Shown here piece by piece: positions 1-8,766 of a stretch of 64,000 bases of DNA; position 1 is the stretch's first letter, and each line of letters begins with the position of its first letter. The stretch spans positions 248,001-312,000 of the forward strand of contig CAVZYN010000018.1 in the NCBI GenBank assembly GCA_963779515.1. The letters run 5' to 3'. The stretch comes from CAVZYN01 sp963779515 (GTDB lineage Bacteria; Pseudomonadota; Alphaproteobacteria; Rhizobiales; Hyphomicrobiaceae). The notes beneath the pieces are model-generated. The model was not told the DNA's origin, made no database searches, and saw nothing but the letters and a program-made list of their open reading frames with translations. Position numbers and translations under genes: made by a program.

Positions 1-1
1 C

Positions 2-1117
2 CTACCGGCCAAGCTGAAGGCTGACATCGACTACGCCACATCTCGCGTGCGCCTTTTCGCCGAAGCGCAACGTGCCAGCGTACAGGACTTCCAAGTGGAG
101 CTTTCGCCGGGCGTCATCACTGGACAAAAACTGGTACCCATGAACGTCGCCGGCTGTTACGTGCCGACCGGCCGATATGCCCACATTGCATCCGCTTATA
201 TGTCGGTCGCTACGGCGCGCGCGGCCGGCGTCAAGACCGTGGTCGCCTGCTCCGCGCCCTATCGCGGCGAGGGCATCCACCCGTTCGTGCTCTATGCCAT
301 GCTGACGGCCGGTGCCGATGTGATCATGACGCTCGGCGGCGTGCAGGCCATCGCGGCCATGGCGCACGGGCTGTTCACCGGCAAGCCCGCGGACATCCTC
401 GTCGGGCCCGGCAACAAGTTCGTCGCCGAAGCCAAGCGCATGCTGTTCGGCCAAGTCGGCATCGATGTGTTCGCCGGGCCGTCTGAAGTGGCTGTCATCG
501 CAGACGAGACCGCCGATCCGGTCATCGTTGCAGCGGACATCGTCGGCCAGATCGAGCATGGCCACGAAAGCCCGGGATGGCTGTTCACGACCTCGCGGCC
601 CCTGGCCGAAGACGTCATGCGCCGCGTTCCGGATCTGATCGCGACCCTGCCGCCGACGGCGCGCGATGCGGCTGCTGCTGCCTGGCGCGACTATGGCGAA
701 GTCATCGTTGCTTCGACGCGCGAAGAACTGGTCGCCGTGTCGGACAAATACGCCGCCGAACATTTGCAAGTGCAGGCCCGTGACCTGGACTGGTGGCTCG
801 CCAATCTCACCAACTACGGCTCGCTGTTTCTCGGCGAGGAAACGACAGTGGCTTACGGCGACAAGGCAACCGGCCCGAACCATATCCTGCCGACCAAGAC
901 GGCCGGACGCTACTCGGCGGGTCTCTCGGTGCACAAATTCCTCAAACCGCTGTCGTGGCAGCGCATGACCCGCGAAGGTTCGCGTGACGTGGCGCTGGCA
1001 ACCGCGCGCATTTCGCGCACCGAGGGTATGGAAGCGCACGCTCGCTCGGCCGATGTTCGGCTCGACAAGTATTTCCCCGGCCTGAACGATGATCGTGGAA
1101 AGCCGGTGGAGGCCTGA
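2..1117 (+). CDS. Histidinol dehydrogenase family protein (5' truncated by window edge)
   Basis: NAD-dependent dehydrogenase of the HisD superfamily. The frame is open from the first bases of the window, so the true start lies upstream; about 371 C-terminal residues are present of a usual length near 430. Conserved features are the GPGNKFV segment, the Gln-x-x-His metal-ligand pair in GQIEHG, the catalytic Glu-His pair in AAEHLQ, and GPNHILPT. The segment after the metal ligands reads EHGHESPGWL rather than the EHDxxA expected of biosynthetic HisD. This resembles the HpsN branch (sulfopropanediol dehydrogenase and relatives), so a catabolic alcohol dehydrogenase is more likely than histidine synthesis. 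There is no other his gene nearby; its neighbours are PrpD-like genes and an organic-acid transporter. The family is certain, the substrate unknown. Confidence 0.85.
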   Translation, partial: LPAKLKADIDYATSRVRLFAEAQRASVQDFQVELSPGVITGQKLVPMNVAGCYVPTGRYAHIASAYMSVATARAAGVKTVVACSAPYRGEGIHPFVLYAMLTAGADVIMTLGGVQAIAAMAHGLFTGKPADILVGPGNKFVAEAKRMLFGQVGIDVFAGPSEVAVIADETADPVIVAADIVGQIEHGHESPGWLFTTSRPLAEDVMRRVPDLIATLPPTARDAAAAAWRDYGEVIVASTREELVAVSDKYAAEHLQVQARDLDWWLANLTNYGSLFLGEETTVAYGDKATGPNHILPTKTAGRYSAGLSVHKFLKPLSWQRMTREGSRDVALATARISRTEGMEAHARSADVRLDKYFPGLNDDRGKPVEA

Positions 1118-1230
1118 GCATTGGCTGATGATTCTGGCCGAAACCGCGTCCAGATCGACGAGTAGCAACCGCTTGGCTTTCCCAAGGTGGGGATGCGCTG
1201 AGGGCCAGGACGCCTACCGCGTTTCGGTCC

Positions 1231-2596
1231 TTACGCGGTCGCGGCCGTGATGTCGCGCACGTCTGCAAGATCGTCGAGCGTCCAAGCGAGCTTGAGCACC
1301 GCACGCGCGCGCGCTTCGCCGATGACCGGAGTGGCATTTCCCAGAAACTTGGTCTCAAGGGCGCCATCGCTCATCGGATTGTCGACCGTGCCTGATGCGT
1401 GCGGCACATGCACGGCGTACGTCGCACCCGAGGCTGTGACGATTGATGCGGTCGCTTCATCCTTGCGGAATGATGCTTCGGTTGATACCGAGACTTTGCC
1501 GCGCAAGCCGAGTATCTCCGGCGCGGTGGTGCGCTGATTGGCAAACTGCTGGATGCCAGCAGTCCGATCGATGTAGGCGACTGCAGCTGCATGATTGATT
1601 GAGAACTTCGACTGCAGGCCCGTCTTCGGATCGTCGATGCCGGTGATCTTGACAGCATGCGGATGAACGCGGAGCGTCACGGACTGAATTGCCACAGCCG
1701 GAACATCGGTCTTCGTGGCGAGAGCGATCATCGCGTCGATCAAGGGATGCAGCACAACTCCGCAGGCGTAAGGTTTGTAGCCATTGCTCATGATTTCCCA
1801 ACGTGTGCCGAGGCCAGCTGTCAACGCGCCAGGATCAGCATCGGTGCTGTAGATGCGCGCAAAACCACGCTTGCCCTCGATGATCTCGTCCGAGCTATCG
1901 AAGCCATTTTCGGCGAGAAGAGCCGCCAGCACACCATTGGCTGCCGCCTTGCCGGCATGAAACGATTTGCACATTGTGCCGCGATTTTGCTGCATGCCAG
2001 CCGCTTGGGTCGCAGCAATCCCTAAGGCATGCGTCATCTGCTTGGCATTCAGTCCACGCAATCGGCCCGCGGCCGCACCAGCGGCAAATGCTGCCGAGCG
2101 TTCCCGTCAGGTGCCAGCCGCCGTCATGATGCGACGGTGCTGATTGCCCAACGCGGACCCCCGCTTCGAAGCCTGCGGCATAGCTGGCAATCAAGGACTG
2201 GCCACTGGTGCCATCGCGGTCGGCCAGTGCGAAGAGCGCCGGGAGGATCGGCGAACTCGCATGCAGAACCACGCCACCCATGTGGGTGTCGTCGAAGTCT
2301 AAAAGATGGCCCATTTGGCCATTGGCGATCGGCGCTTCGAGCAGGCCAAGTTTGCAATTGCGTCCGAGGACGGTTGCTTGCGGTTGCCCCCCGAGGGCCT
2401 TGAGCACGGTGACGAGCGTGTCGATCGTTCCGTGCCGACTGCCGGCCAGTGCACATCCGATCCAGTCGATCAGGCCGCGTTTGGCTTCATGCACGGCTTC
2501 GGCGGGCAGGTCAGTATAGGAGAATTCCGATAGGAATCGGCATAACTCCCTAGTGAAGCCGAGGTTCAGGCTTGCCGCTCCGTATTCGGTCGCCAT
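1231..2596 (-). pseudogene. MmgE/PrpD family protein, frameshifted
   Basis: Member of the MmgE/PrpD family (2-methylcitrate dehydratase, cis-aconitate decarboxylase and similar lyases). Reading from 2596, the first frame gives a normal N-terminus with ANGQMGHLLDFDDTH and GGWHLTGTLG. Coding then moves to the next frame near 2091-2098 and continues with AFAAGAAAGRLRGLNAKQ to the stop at 1231. Removing one base at the junction restores a protein of about 454 residues, the family's usual size. The start MATEYG at 2596 has GGGGA nine bases upstream; ATG at 2605 is an alternative. It diverges from a second PrpD gene across about 170 bases. It is either a recent pseudogene or an intact gene with a sequencing insertion; the other ten +1 shifts in this window favour the second. 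Confidence 0.8.
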
Positions 2597-2765
2597 AACG
2601 CGCATTCCCCGCTGAGTTAATTCTCGGTGCCGCCGCCTAGACCAGATCGTATAAGCATCGAATTTCGCAGGCGAAAATGCTTTTGTTTGCAAGGGGTGCC
2701 TTGCGCGAGCGTGGCTTGCACGCAGTCGCGAACAGTGCACGATCGGGACAAGAAAGGGAGACGTC

Positions 2766-4133
2766 ATGGCCGATTTCATCGTTGCCGAGGCATTGGCCGG
2801 CGCCGCAAGCCGCGTATCGGCGGGCCATGTTTCGACACAGATGCGGCGCGTCGCGGAGGATCTCGTCATTGATGTCGTTGGTCTGACGGTCGCCGCTCGC
2901 AACAGCGACTACATGACGGCGATGCTGGCGGGCGTCGATGCCGGCGGGAACTGCACCGCGATCGGACATGCATCGACGTATGATCCTGTATCCGCCATCC
3001 TGATCAACGGTACCGCGGCGCACGGCGATGACTACGACGACACGTTCGAAGGTGGCCCGGTGCATTCGGGCGCGGTAATCGTGCCGGCGCTGCTCGCCGT
3101 CGCGGAGCAACATAAAGGCGTCCGAGGTGACGACGTTCTCGCCGGCCTCGCTGTCGGCTGCGAAGTGATGTGCCGCCTCGGCCTGGTGGCGCCGCGCGCA
3201 GTGCACAAGGCAGGGTTCCACCCGACGGGGGTGTTCGGTGCGATGGGTGCGGCGGCGGCGGTCGCAACGGCACTGCGGTTGCCGCCGGACCGATGGGCGT
3301 CCGCCCTCGGCATCGCGGGGAGCATGGCCTCGGGGATCATCGAGTATCTGGCGGAAGGAACGTGGACCAAGCGCATGCACGCCGGCTGGGCTGGACAAAG
3401 CGGTTATCGCGCGGCGCGGTTGGCACAGCAGGGATTTCTTGGCCCGCGAACGGTTTTTGAAGGCAAGCATGGTCTGTTTTTTGGATTCGCGAACGCGCCG
3501 GACTGCGATTGGAGTGCTTTGCTCGATGATTTCGGAAAACGCTGGGTCTCGGAAAAGATCGCGTTCAAGCCTTATCCATGCGGAACGATGGCGCATCCCT
3601 ACATCGATTGTGCGCTGCGGATGCGCCAAAGCGGCGTGGACATCGACAACATCACTGCGATCGTGTGTGAAACGGCGGAAGGATTTGTACACCGGCTGTG
3701 GGAGCCGCTTTCCAATAAGCAGCAGCCGCCCAACGGATACGCCGGAAAATTCTCAATTCCCTTCGCCGTAGCTGTAGCGCTGGTGCGCGGCGAGGCGGGC
3801 TTGTCCGCGTTCGAAGACGAGGCGGCACGAGATCCAGTGATTGTGCGCGTCGCGCGCAAGGTGCGCTATGTCATTGATCCGGAGCATCCCTACCCGCATC
3901 GATTCACGGGGCATATTCGCGCGACATTGTCTGACGGCCGCGTGCTCGAAGAGCGCCAACCGCATCTGCGCGGTGGGGCGACCGAGCCGCTTCCCTCATC
4001 GGATATCCTCGCCAAGTTCGAGGCCAATGTGCGCCACGGTGGATGGACATCGGATCGTGCCAAAGTTGTGCAGGAAATGCTTGCAGGGTTATTCGCGTCC
4101 TCGTCAGTCGATCTGAGTGCTTGCCGCGGTTGA
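2766..4133 (+). CDS. MmgE/PrpD family protein
   Basis: Intact 455-residue member of the MmgE/PrpD family, whose known members dehydrate 2-methylcitrate, decarboxylate cis-aconitate or act on iminodisuccinate. Typical landmarks are NGTAAHGDDYDDTF near residue 80, GFHPTGVFGAMGAAAA near 150, a KRMHAGWAGQSG active-site segment near 205 and KPYPCGTMAHPYID near 265. AGGGAG lies seven bases before the ATG. It shares only family-level features with the frameshifted PrpD gene that diverges from it, so the two are probably not a recent duplication. Close linkage to TauE-like and TTT transporter genes on the same strand suggests action on an imported di- or tricarboxylate. The exact substrate cannot be read from the sequence. 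Confidence 0.88.
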   Translation: MADFIVAEALAGAASRVSAGHVSTQMRRVAEDLVIDVVGLTVAARNSDYMTAMLAGVDAGGNCTAIGHASTYDPVSAILINGTAAHGDDYDDTFEGGPVHSGAVIVPALLAVAEQHKGVRGDDVLAGLAVGCEVMCRLGLVAPRAVHKAGFHPTGVFGAMGAAAAVATALRLPPDRWASALGIAGSMASGIIEYLAEGTWTKRMHAGWAGQSGYRAARLAQQGFLGPRTVFEGKHGLFFGFANAPDCDWSALLDDFGKRWVSEKIAFKPYPCGTMAHPYIDCALRMRQSGVDIDNITAIVCETAEGFVHRLWEPLSNKQQPPNGYAGKFSIPFAVAVALVRGEAGLSAFEDEAARDPVIVRVARKVRYVIDPEHPYPHRFTGHIRATLSDGRVLEERQPHLRGGATEPLPSSDILAKFEANVRHGGWTSDRAKVVQEMLAGLFASSSVDLSACRG

Positions 4134-4165
4134 ATCAAGGCGAGCAAAGCCGCAACGGGAGCCCC

Positions 4166-4912
4166 ATGGAAGCGCTCGATATTGGCACGGCGGTCGCAGC
4201 GATTGTCATCGCGGCGGTGGCGGGTTGCCTTTCGGGGCTCTCAGGGTTTGGCGCTGGGTTGATGCTGTCGGCGTTCCTGGTGCCGATCCTTGGCGCAAAA
4301 GTCGCCGTCGCGGTGTTGGCGGTGACGATGTTTTTAACGAATGCTGGTCGAGCGCTGGCGTTCAAAGTGACGCCGTCATGGCACATGGCGGCACTGGTGT
4401 TGCTTGGTGCAATCCCCGCGATGATCCCCAATGCGTGGTTTCTCACGCACATTTCCGAACCGGCAGCCAGTCTGATCGTGGGGCTGGTCTTGATCGCGAG
4501 CTTGATCGCGCGGCGGGTCCTGAAAAAGCTCGGGCTCGAAGTTGGGCGCGGCGGGTTGGTCGCCGGCGGCGCGGTTGCGGGCGGCATATCCGGCCTGTCT
4601 ACCGGCGGCGGCACCTTGATCATTCCGCTGCTGATGGGAGCCGGGATCGAGGGCCCGAAGCTCATCGCAACCGATGCCACCATATCGCTGACACTGAATT
4701 TGGCGCGATCCCTGGTCTATGGAAGTCTTGCCTTGCTGAACTGGGATCGGCTCATGCTTGGTGTGATGCTCGGATTTGCGACAGTGCCGGGAAGTTGGCT
4801 TGCGGCGGCCATTGTCCGGCGCATGCCGATCGAGATCCATAGCCTGGCGCTTGAGCTTCTCGTTGCAGCGGTGGGAGTCTGGCTCACGATCCGAGCGGCC
4901 GGATTGCTTTAG
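4166..4912 (+). CDS. TauE/SafE family sulfite/organosulfur anion exporter-like membrane protein
   Basis: TSUP-family inner-membrane protein of 248 residues with seven to eight hydrophobic segments. The N-terminal repeat carries GLSGFGAGLM and the central one GGISGLSTGGGTLIIPLL, the paired glycine-rich motifs of TauE/SafE proteins. ATG at 4166 is preferred because GGGAG lies just upstream; an in-frame ATG further upstream would overlap the preceding gene by about 90 bases. The family exports sulfite, sulfoacetate and similar anions, or imports some. Here it follows a PrpD gene by 32 bases and precedes a TTT transporter, so it may dispose of an inorganic or organosulfur by-product of the same pathway. 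That role is inference. Confidence 0.82.
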   Translation: MEALDIGTAVAAIVIAAVAGCLSGLSGFGAGLMLSAFLVPILGAKVAVAVLAVTMFLTNAGRALAFKVTPSWHMAALVLLGAIPAMIPNAWFLTHISEPAASLIVGLVLIASLIARRVLKKLGLEVGRGGLVAGGAVAGGISGLSTGGGTLIIPLLMGAGIEGPKLIATDATISLTLNLARSLVYGSLALLNWDRLMLGVMLGFATVPGSWLAAAIVRRMPIEIHSLALELLVAAVGVWLTIRAAGLL

Positions 4913-4988
4913 TCGCACCTGCTGTCAAAACTCGATAGAGTGGGCATGCTCCAGCCATCATCGGAGCTGCTGGGGAGGTTCAGAACAC

Positions 4989-5468
4989 ATGATGACAAGA
5001 ATTGGTCGCAATGGCGATGCCATCGCCGGCGCACTGCTCGCCGCTCTCGGCGTATTCATCATCGCTCAGGCGCTGAAGTGGAACGTCATCAATGCCGAAG
5101 GACCCGGCCCTGGCTTCTTTCCTCTTGGATATGGCATGGCGATCTTCATTCTTTCCGTCGCGCTTTGCGCCGGTTCGATCATGCGGCAGCGGGCACCTGA
5201 GACGATCGAGACCGATCATGCAGAAGGCCGTTCTGGCCTCTGGTCCGCGCTGCTGGCGTGGGCTGCCTTTGCCGGTTCAATTGGTCTGATGCCGCTACTC
5301 GGGTTTTTTATCAGTTTGGCATTACTGACGTTTGCTCTTCTCTCCCTGATTTTTAGCAAGTCGTGGCAAACGGCGTCCATGACCGCGCTCATGTGCGCAA
5401 TTGGCTTTTACGTGTTGTTTTCGCTGGCTCTCGGCGTTGATCTGCCCGTTGGCAGATTGGGGATCTAG
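4989..5468 (+). CDS. tctB: Tripartite tricarboxylate transporter small membrane subunit TctB
   Basis: Small 159-residue membrane subunit of a TTT secondary transporter. Four hydrophobic segments are visible, with the family-typical EGPGPGFFPLGYG between the first and second. GGGGAGG at 4971-4977 lies eleven bases before the chosen ATG at 4989; ATG at 4992 follows directly and is possible. The stop is two bases before the start of the large membrane subunit. TctB works with TctA in the membrane and a TctC binding protein in the periplasm to import carboxylates with cation symport. All three are present here, although in the order B-A-C. Confidence 0.85.
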   Translation: MMTRIGRNGDAIAGALLAALGVFIIAQALKWNVINAEGPGPGFFPLGYGMAIFILSVALCAGSIMRQRAPETIETDHAEGRSGLWSALLAWAAFAGSIGLMPLLGFFISLALLTFALLSLIFSKSWQTASMTALMCAIGFYVLFSLALGVDLPVGRLGI

Positions 5469-5470
5469 CA

Positions 5471-6979
5471 ATGGACGTTCTGGCCGGGCTCGCGCAGGGA
5501 TTTTCCATCGCACTGCAGCCTACCAATCTATTGTTGTGTTTTGCTGGCTGCTTCCTGGGCACCATTGTCGGCATCATGCCAGGGCTTGGGCCGTCGGCGA
5601 CAATCGCCATGCTCCTGCCGGTCACGTACAGTCTCGGGCCGACCGGCGGCATGATCATGTTGTGCGGAATTTATTACGGTGCAAAGTACGGCGGCTCGAC
5701 CACGTCGATCCTCCTCAACATTCCGGGCGAGGCGTCGTCGGTCGTCAGCTGCATCGATGGCTATCAGATGGCGCGCCAGGGCCGCGCGGGTGCAGCACTC
5801 GGCATTGCCGCGATTGCCTCTTTTGTCGCTGGCACGATCGGTGTTGTCCTTCTGATGCTGGTAGCCCCGCCGATTGCGGCCTTTGCGCTGTCTTTCAGTT
5901 CGCCGGAATATTTCGCGCTGATGTGCCTCGGCTTGGCACTGGTCGTTCTTCTTGCGGGCGCATCGCCGCTCAAGGCCGCGCTCGCCATGCTTGTGGGGCT
6001 CTGGCTGACGAGCATCGGCACTGATCTATTCACGGCTCAAAGCCGCTTCACATTTGGCCAGTCGGCGATGCTCAATGGCATCGACTTCATGGTCGTGGCG
6101 ATCGGTGTCTTCGCGGTGGGAGAGGTCCTCAACAGCATTTATGCGCGCGACGAAGCGCGTATTCTTCCAGTGCCGCGCGGACTAAAGAATCTCTTGCCGA
6201 GTTGGGAAGATCTAAAGGCGTGCCGGTTCGCCTTCGTCAACGGCTCGATCGTCGGCTTCGTCATCGGCGTATTGCCGGGCGCCGGCTCGTCGATCGCATC
6301 GTTCATTTCCTATGCAATCGAGAAGGCCGTCTCCAAGCATCCGGAAAAATTTGGCAACGGAGCCCCCGAAGGACTTGCCGCGCCCGAAGGCGCCAATAAC
6401 GCTGATACGGGCGGCGCGCTGGTCCCACTCTTGACGTTGGGCATCCCCGGGGGTGGGACGACGGCGATCTTATTGTCGGCACTCGTGCTGTGGGGACTGA
6501 AGCCGGGACCGCTGCTGATGACCGAGCAACCCGATCTTTTCTGGGGACTGGTCGCCAGTATGTACATCGGCAACGTGATGCTGCTGCTCCTAAATCTGCC
6601 GCTTGTGCCAATCTTCGCCCAGGTGCTGCGAATCCCGGTCCATGTGTTGTTTCCGATTATTCTCGGCATCGCCATCGTCGGCGTGTACAGCATCAGCAAC
6701 ACCATGCTGCACGTCTGGCTGCTGGCCGGATTTGGCTTGCTCGGTTTCATCATGAGCCGCCTTGGGTTTCCGAGCGCGCCGCTCATCCTGGGCTTTGTGT
6801 TGGGCGACACGATGGAGCGCGCTTTGCGCCAGTCGCTGATGATGTCGCAAGGCGATCTGACGATACTGGTCTCGCGCCCCATTTCTGCTGTACTGTTGGC
6901 AATGGCGGCGCTGATCGTGCTGATCCCGCTCGCGCGGGGCCTGAGACATTCTGGAACTCAGAAACAAATAGCCCGATGA
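5471..6979 (+). CDS. tctA: Tripartite tricarboxylate transporter permease TctA
   Basis: The 502-residue large membrane subunit, with about ten to twelve transmembrane segments. It shows the family signatures GIMPGLGPSATIAMLLP near residue 33, YYGAKYGGSTTSILLNIPGE near 70, GVLPGAGSSIASFISY near 260 and TLGIPGGGTTAILLSAL near 320; the PGxG repeats are typical of TctA. It begins two bases after tctB and ends 26 bases before the binding-protein start, so the three genes form one transcription unit. The substrate of this copy is unknown; the family covers citrate, propane-1,2,3-tricarboxylate, glutarate and aromatic acids such as terephthalate. Confidence 0.92.
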   Translation: MDVLAGLAQGFSIALQPTNLLLCFAGCFLGTIVGIMPGLGPSATIAMLLPVTYSLGPTGGMIMLCGIYYGAKYGGSTTSILLNIPGEASSVVSCIDGYQMARQGRAGAALGIAAIASFVAGTIGVVLLMLVAPPIAAFALSFSSPEYFALMCLGLALVVLLAGASPLKAALAMLVGLWLTSIGTDLFTAQSRFTFGQSAMLNGIDFMVVAIGVFAVGEVLNSIYARDEARILPVPRGLKNLLPSWEDLKACRFAFVNGSIVGFVIGVLPGAGSSIASFISYAIEKAVSKHPEKFGNGAPEGLAAPEGANNADTGGALVPLLTLGIPGGGTTAILLSALVLWGLKPGPLLMTEQPDLFWGLVASMYIGNVMLLLLNLPLVPIFAQVLRIPVHVLFPIILGIAIVGVYSISNTMLHVWLLAGFGLLGFIMSRLGFPSAPLILGFVLGDTMERALRQSLMMSQGDLTILVSRPISAVLLAMAALIVLIPLARGLRHSGTQKQIAR

Positions 6980-7005
6980 TGGGCGCGAGCAACTTGGGAG
7001 GTCAC

Positions 7006-7986
7006 ATGGATCGACGGGCATTCGTGACGGGCACCGTGGCGCTGAGCGCGAGCCTTGCAACACCTGCGGCCGGGCAGACCGAATACAAGCCAGCAAAGCC
7101 GATCGATTTAGTCGTCCATTCAGGTCCAGGGGCCGGACCAGACGCGTTTGCGCGCGCGTTCCTGTCCGCGATCGAACAGGAGAAGTTGGCGCCCGTTCGC
7201 ATTCAGATCAACCATAAGATCGGCGGCGGCGGCGCCACCGCAATGTCGTACATCGTCGAAAAGAAAGGTGATCCCAACACCATCGGTCTTTTTACGAGCG
7301 TATGGATTGCGAATCCGCTCGTCCAAGAAGAGATGAAGAGTTCGATCAAGGACATGACGACGCTTGTCCGGCTCGTCATCGAGCCGGCGGTGTTCGCCGT
7401 ACGGGCAGAGTCACCTTACAAGACTTTGGGCGAGATAATCGAGGCGGCCAAGAAGGCGCCCGGAACGATCAAGCAGTCGGGAGGCTCGCCGCTGGCGCGT
7501 GATGCGATCGTGCGCCATGTGTTGATGGCACATACAGGTGCGCGCTGGAACTTCATCTCCTTTCCAACTGGCGCCGAGCGCGTTTCGGCACTCCTCGGTG
7601 GCCATGTTGATATGATGATCATTGAGCCAAGTGAGGCCGGCGAAATGATCCGCGCGGGCAAGATGCGGGCCCTGGCCCAAATCTCTGACAAGCGGTTGGC
7701 AGGCTATGGCGACGTGCCGACATTAAAGGAAGCCGGCTTCGACGTGCCGAACGTGCCGCAGATGCGCGGGTTTGTGGGCCCGCCGGACATGCCGAAGGAC
7801 GCGGTTAAGTTCTACGAAGATCTGTTCGAGAAGGTGGCGAAATCGCCGACCTGGCAAAAGTACCTGGCCGACAATCAATTTGAGGACGCTTTTGCACGGA
7901 GTGACGATGCATCCAAGCATCTCGATGCCTATGCCAATCGTCTGCGCGACATCTTGAAGGGCGCTGGCGTGAAGGTCATCCGCTAA
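7006..7986 (+). CDS. tctC: Tripartite tricarboxylate transporter substrate-binding protein (TctC/Bug family)
   Basis: Periplasmic Bug-family binding protein of 326 residues. The N-terminus has MDRRAF followed by a hydrophobic stretch ending ATPAAG, a likely Sec or Tat export signal. Bug-type motifs are IDLVVHSGPGAGPDAFAR after the signal, GGGGATAMSYI near 75 and the aspartate-containing loop GGHVDMMI near 200. The ATG at 7006 follows GGGAGG by four bases; longer in-frame starts lack such a site and would hide the signal peptide. It delivers substrate to the TctAB membrane complex encoded just upstream. TTG or GTG starts are not needed. Confidence 0.87.
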   Translation: MDRRAFVTGTVALSASLATPAAGQTEYKPAKPIDLVVHSGPGAGPDAFARAFLSAIEQEKLAPVRIQINHKIGGGGATAMSYIVEKKGDPNTIGLFTSVWIANPLVQEEMKSSIKDMTTLVRLVIEPAVFAVRAESPYKTLGEIIEAAKKAPGTIKQSGGSPLARDAIVRHVLMAHTGARWNFISFPTGAERVSALLGGHVDMMIIEPSEAGEMIRAGKMRALAQISDKRLAGYGDVPTLKEAGFDVPNVPQMRGFVGPPDMPKDAVKFYEDLFEKVAKSPTWQKYLADNQFEDAFARSDDASKHLDAYANRLRDILKGAGVKVIR

Positions 7987-7998
7987 CCGAGGCCGATC

Positions 7999-8766
7999 AT
8001 GACAGCGTCCGGAACCGTTAAGCCACTGCAAGGCAAAGTCGCGCTCGTAACCGGTGGGGTCAGGCGGATCGGCCGAGCGATTGCGCTGGCATTGGCAGCG
8101 GAAGGTTGCGCAATCGCAATCAATGCGCGGTCCTCACGCGAGGAGGCGGAGGCTGCGGCCGCAGACGTTGCAAAGCTTGGCGCGCCTGCGGGCGTTTTCC
8201 TCGCAGACATCACCAAGGAAGCAGCCGTCGGGGCAATGGTGTCGGATGTCGTCAAGCAATTCGGCAGGATCGACATTCTCATAAACAACGCCGCGATCCG
8301 GAAGGATGCACCGCTGGAGGCCATGACCTATGCGGATTGGCGATCGGTTCTAGATGTCGTTCTGGATGGCGCATTCTTGTGCTCTCGCGCGGTCATCCCG
8401 CATCTCAAGGCGGTAGGCGGCGGCACCATCGTCAACATCGGCGGCATGACCGCACACACCGGCGCGTCGGATCGCGCCCATGTCGTGACCGCAAAGGCCG
8501 GGCTTGTCGGCTTGACGAAATCGCTCGCAGTGGAGTTTGCCGGCGACGGCATCACGGCCAACTGCGTCGCACCGGGAAAGATCGGCGGCAAACGATCCGC
8601 GACATCGGGCGGCGGCGGCAAGATTCCGGGCGCTGGCCATCCACTCGTCGGCCGCGAAGGCACGTTCGAGGAAGTCGCCGCGGTCGTGCGAACGCTATGC
8701 TTGCCAACCGGCCGCTTCATCACCGGACAAACGATTCACGTCAACGGCGGCCTATACTTCCCATGA
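7999..8766 (+). CDS. SDR family protein with degenerate catalytic site
   Basis: Short-chain dehydrogenase/reductase fold, 255 residues: nucleotide-binding segment TGGVRRIGRAIALALA at 18-33, INNAAI at 95-100, and a C-terminal FITGQTIHVNGG. Aligned to FabG without gaps, Lys166 keeps its place but the catalytic Tyr four residues before it is Val162, and the catalytic Ser seventeen residues before it is Gly149. The triad is therefore reduced to Asn and Lys. Length and fold are otherwise normal and nothing suggests a frameshift. It lies twelve bases after the TTT binding-protein gene and its last 15 bases overlap the convergent PrpD gene. It could be an SDR using an unusual mechanism or a non-catalytic or binding protein. 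Confidence 0.8.
   Translation: MTASGTVKPLQGKVALVTGGVRRIGRAIALALAAEGCAIAINARSSREEAEAAAADVAKLGAPAGVFLADITKEAAVGAMVSDVVKQFGRIDILINNAAIRKDAPLEAMTYADWRSVLDVVLDGAFLCSRAVIPHLKAVGGGTIVNIGGMTAHTGASDRAHVVTAKAGLVGLTKSLAVEFAGDGITANCVAPGKIGGKRSATSGGGGKIPGAGHPLVGREGTFEEVAAVVRTLCLPTGRFITGQTIHVNGGLYFP

Noticed and set aside
1..1117. Biosynthetic hisD
   Set aside because: The segment after the metal ligands is EHGHESPGWL rather than EHDxxA, and no other his gene is nearby, so the symbol hisD was not assigned.
2..1168. 388-codon open frame on the minus strand opposite the HisD-like gene
   Set aside because: Shadow of the conserved plus-strand frame, with no motif of its own.
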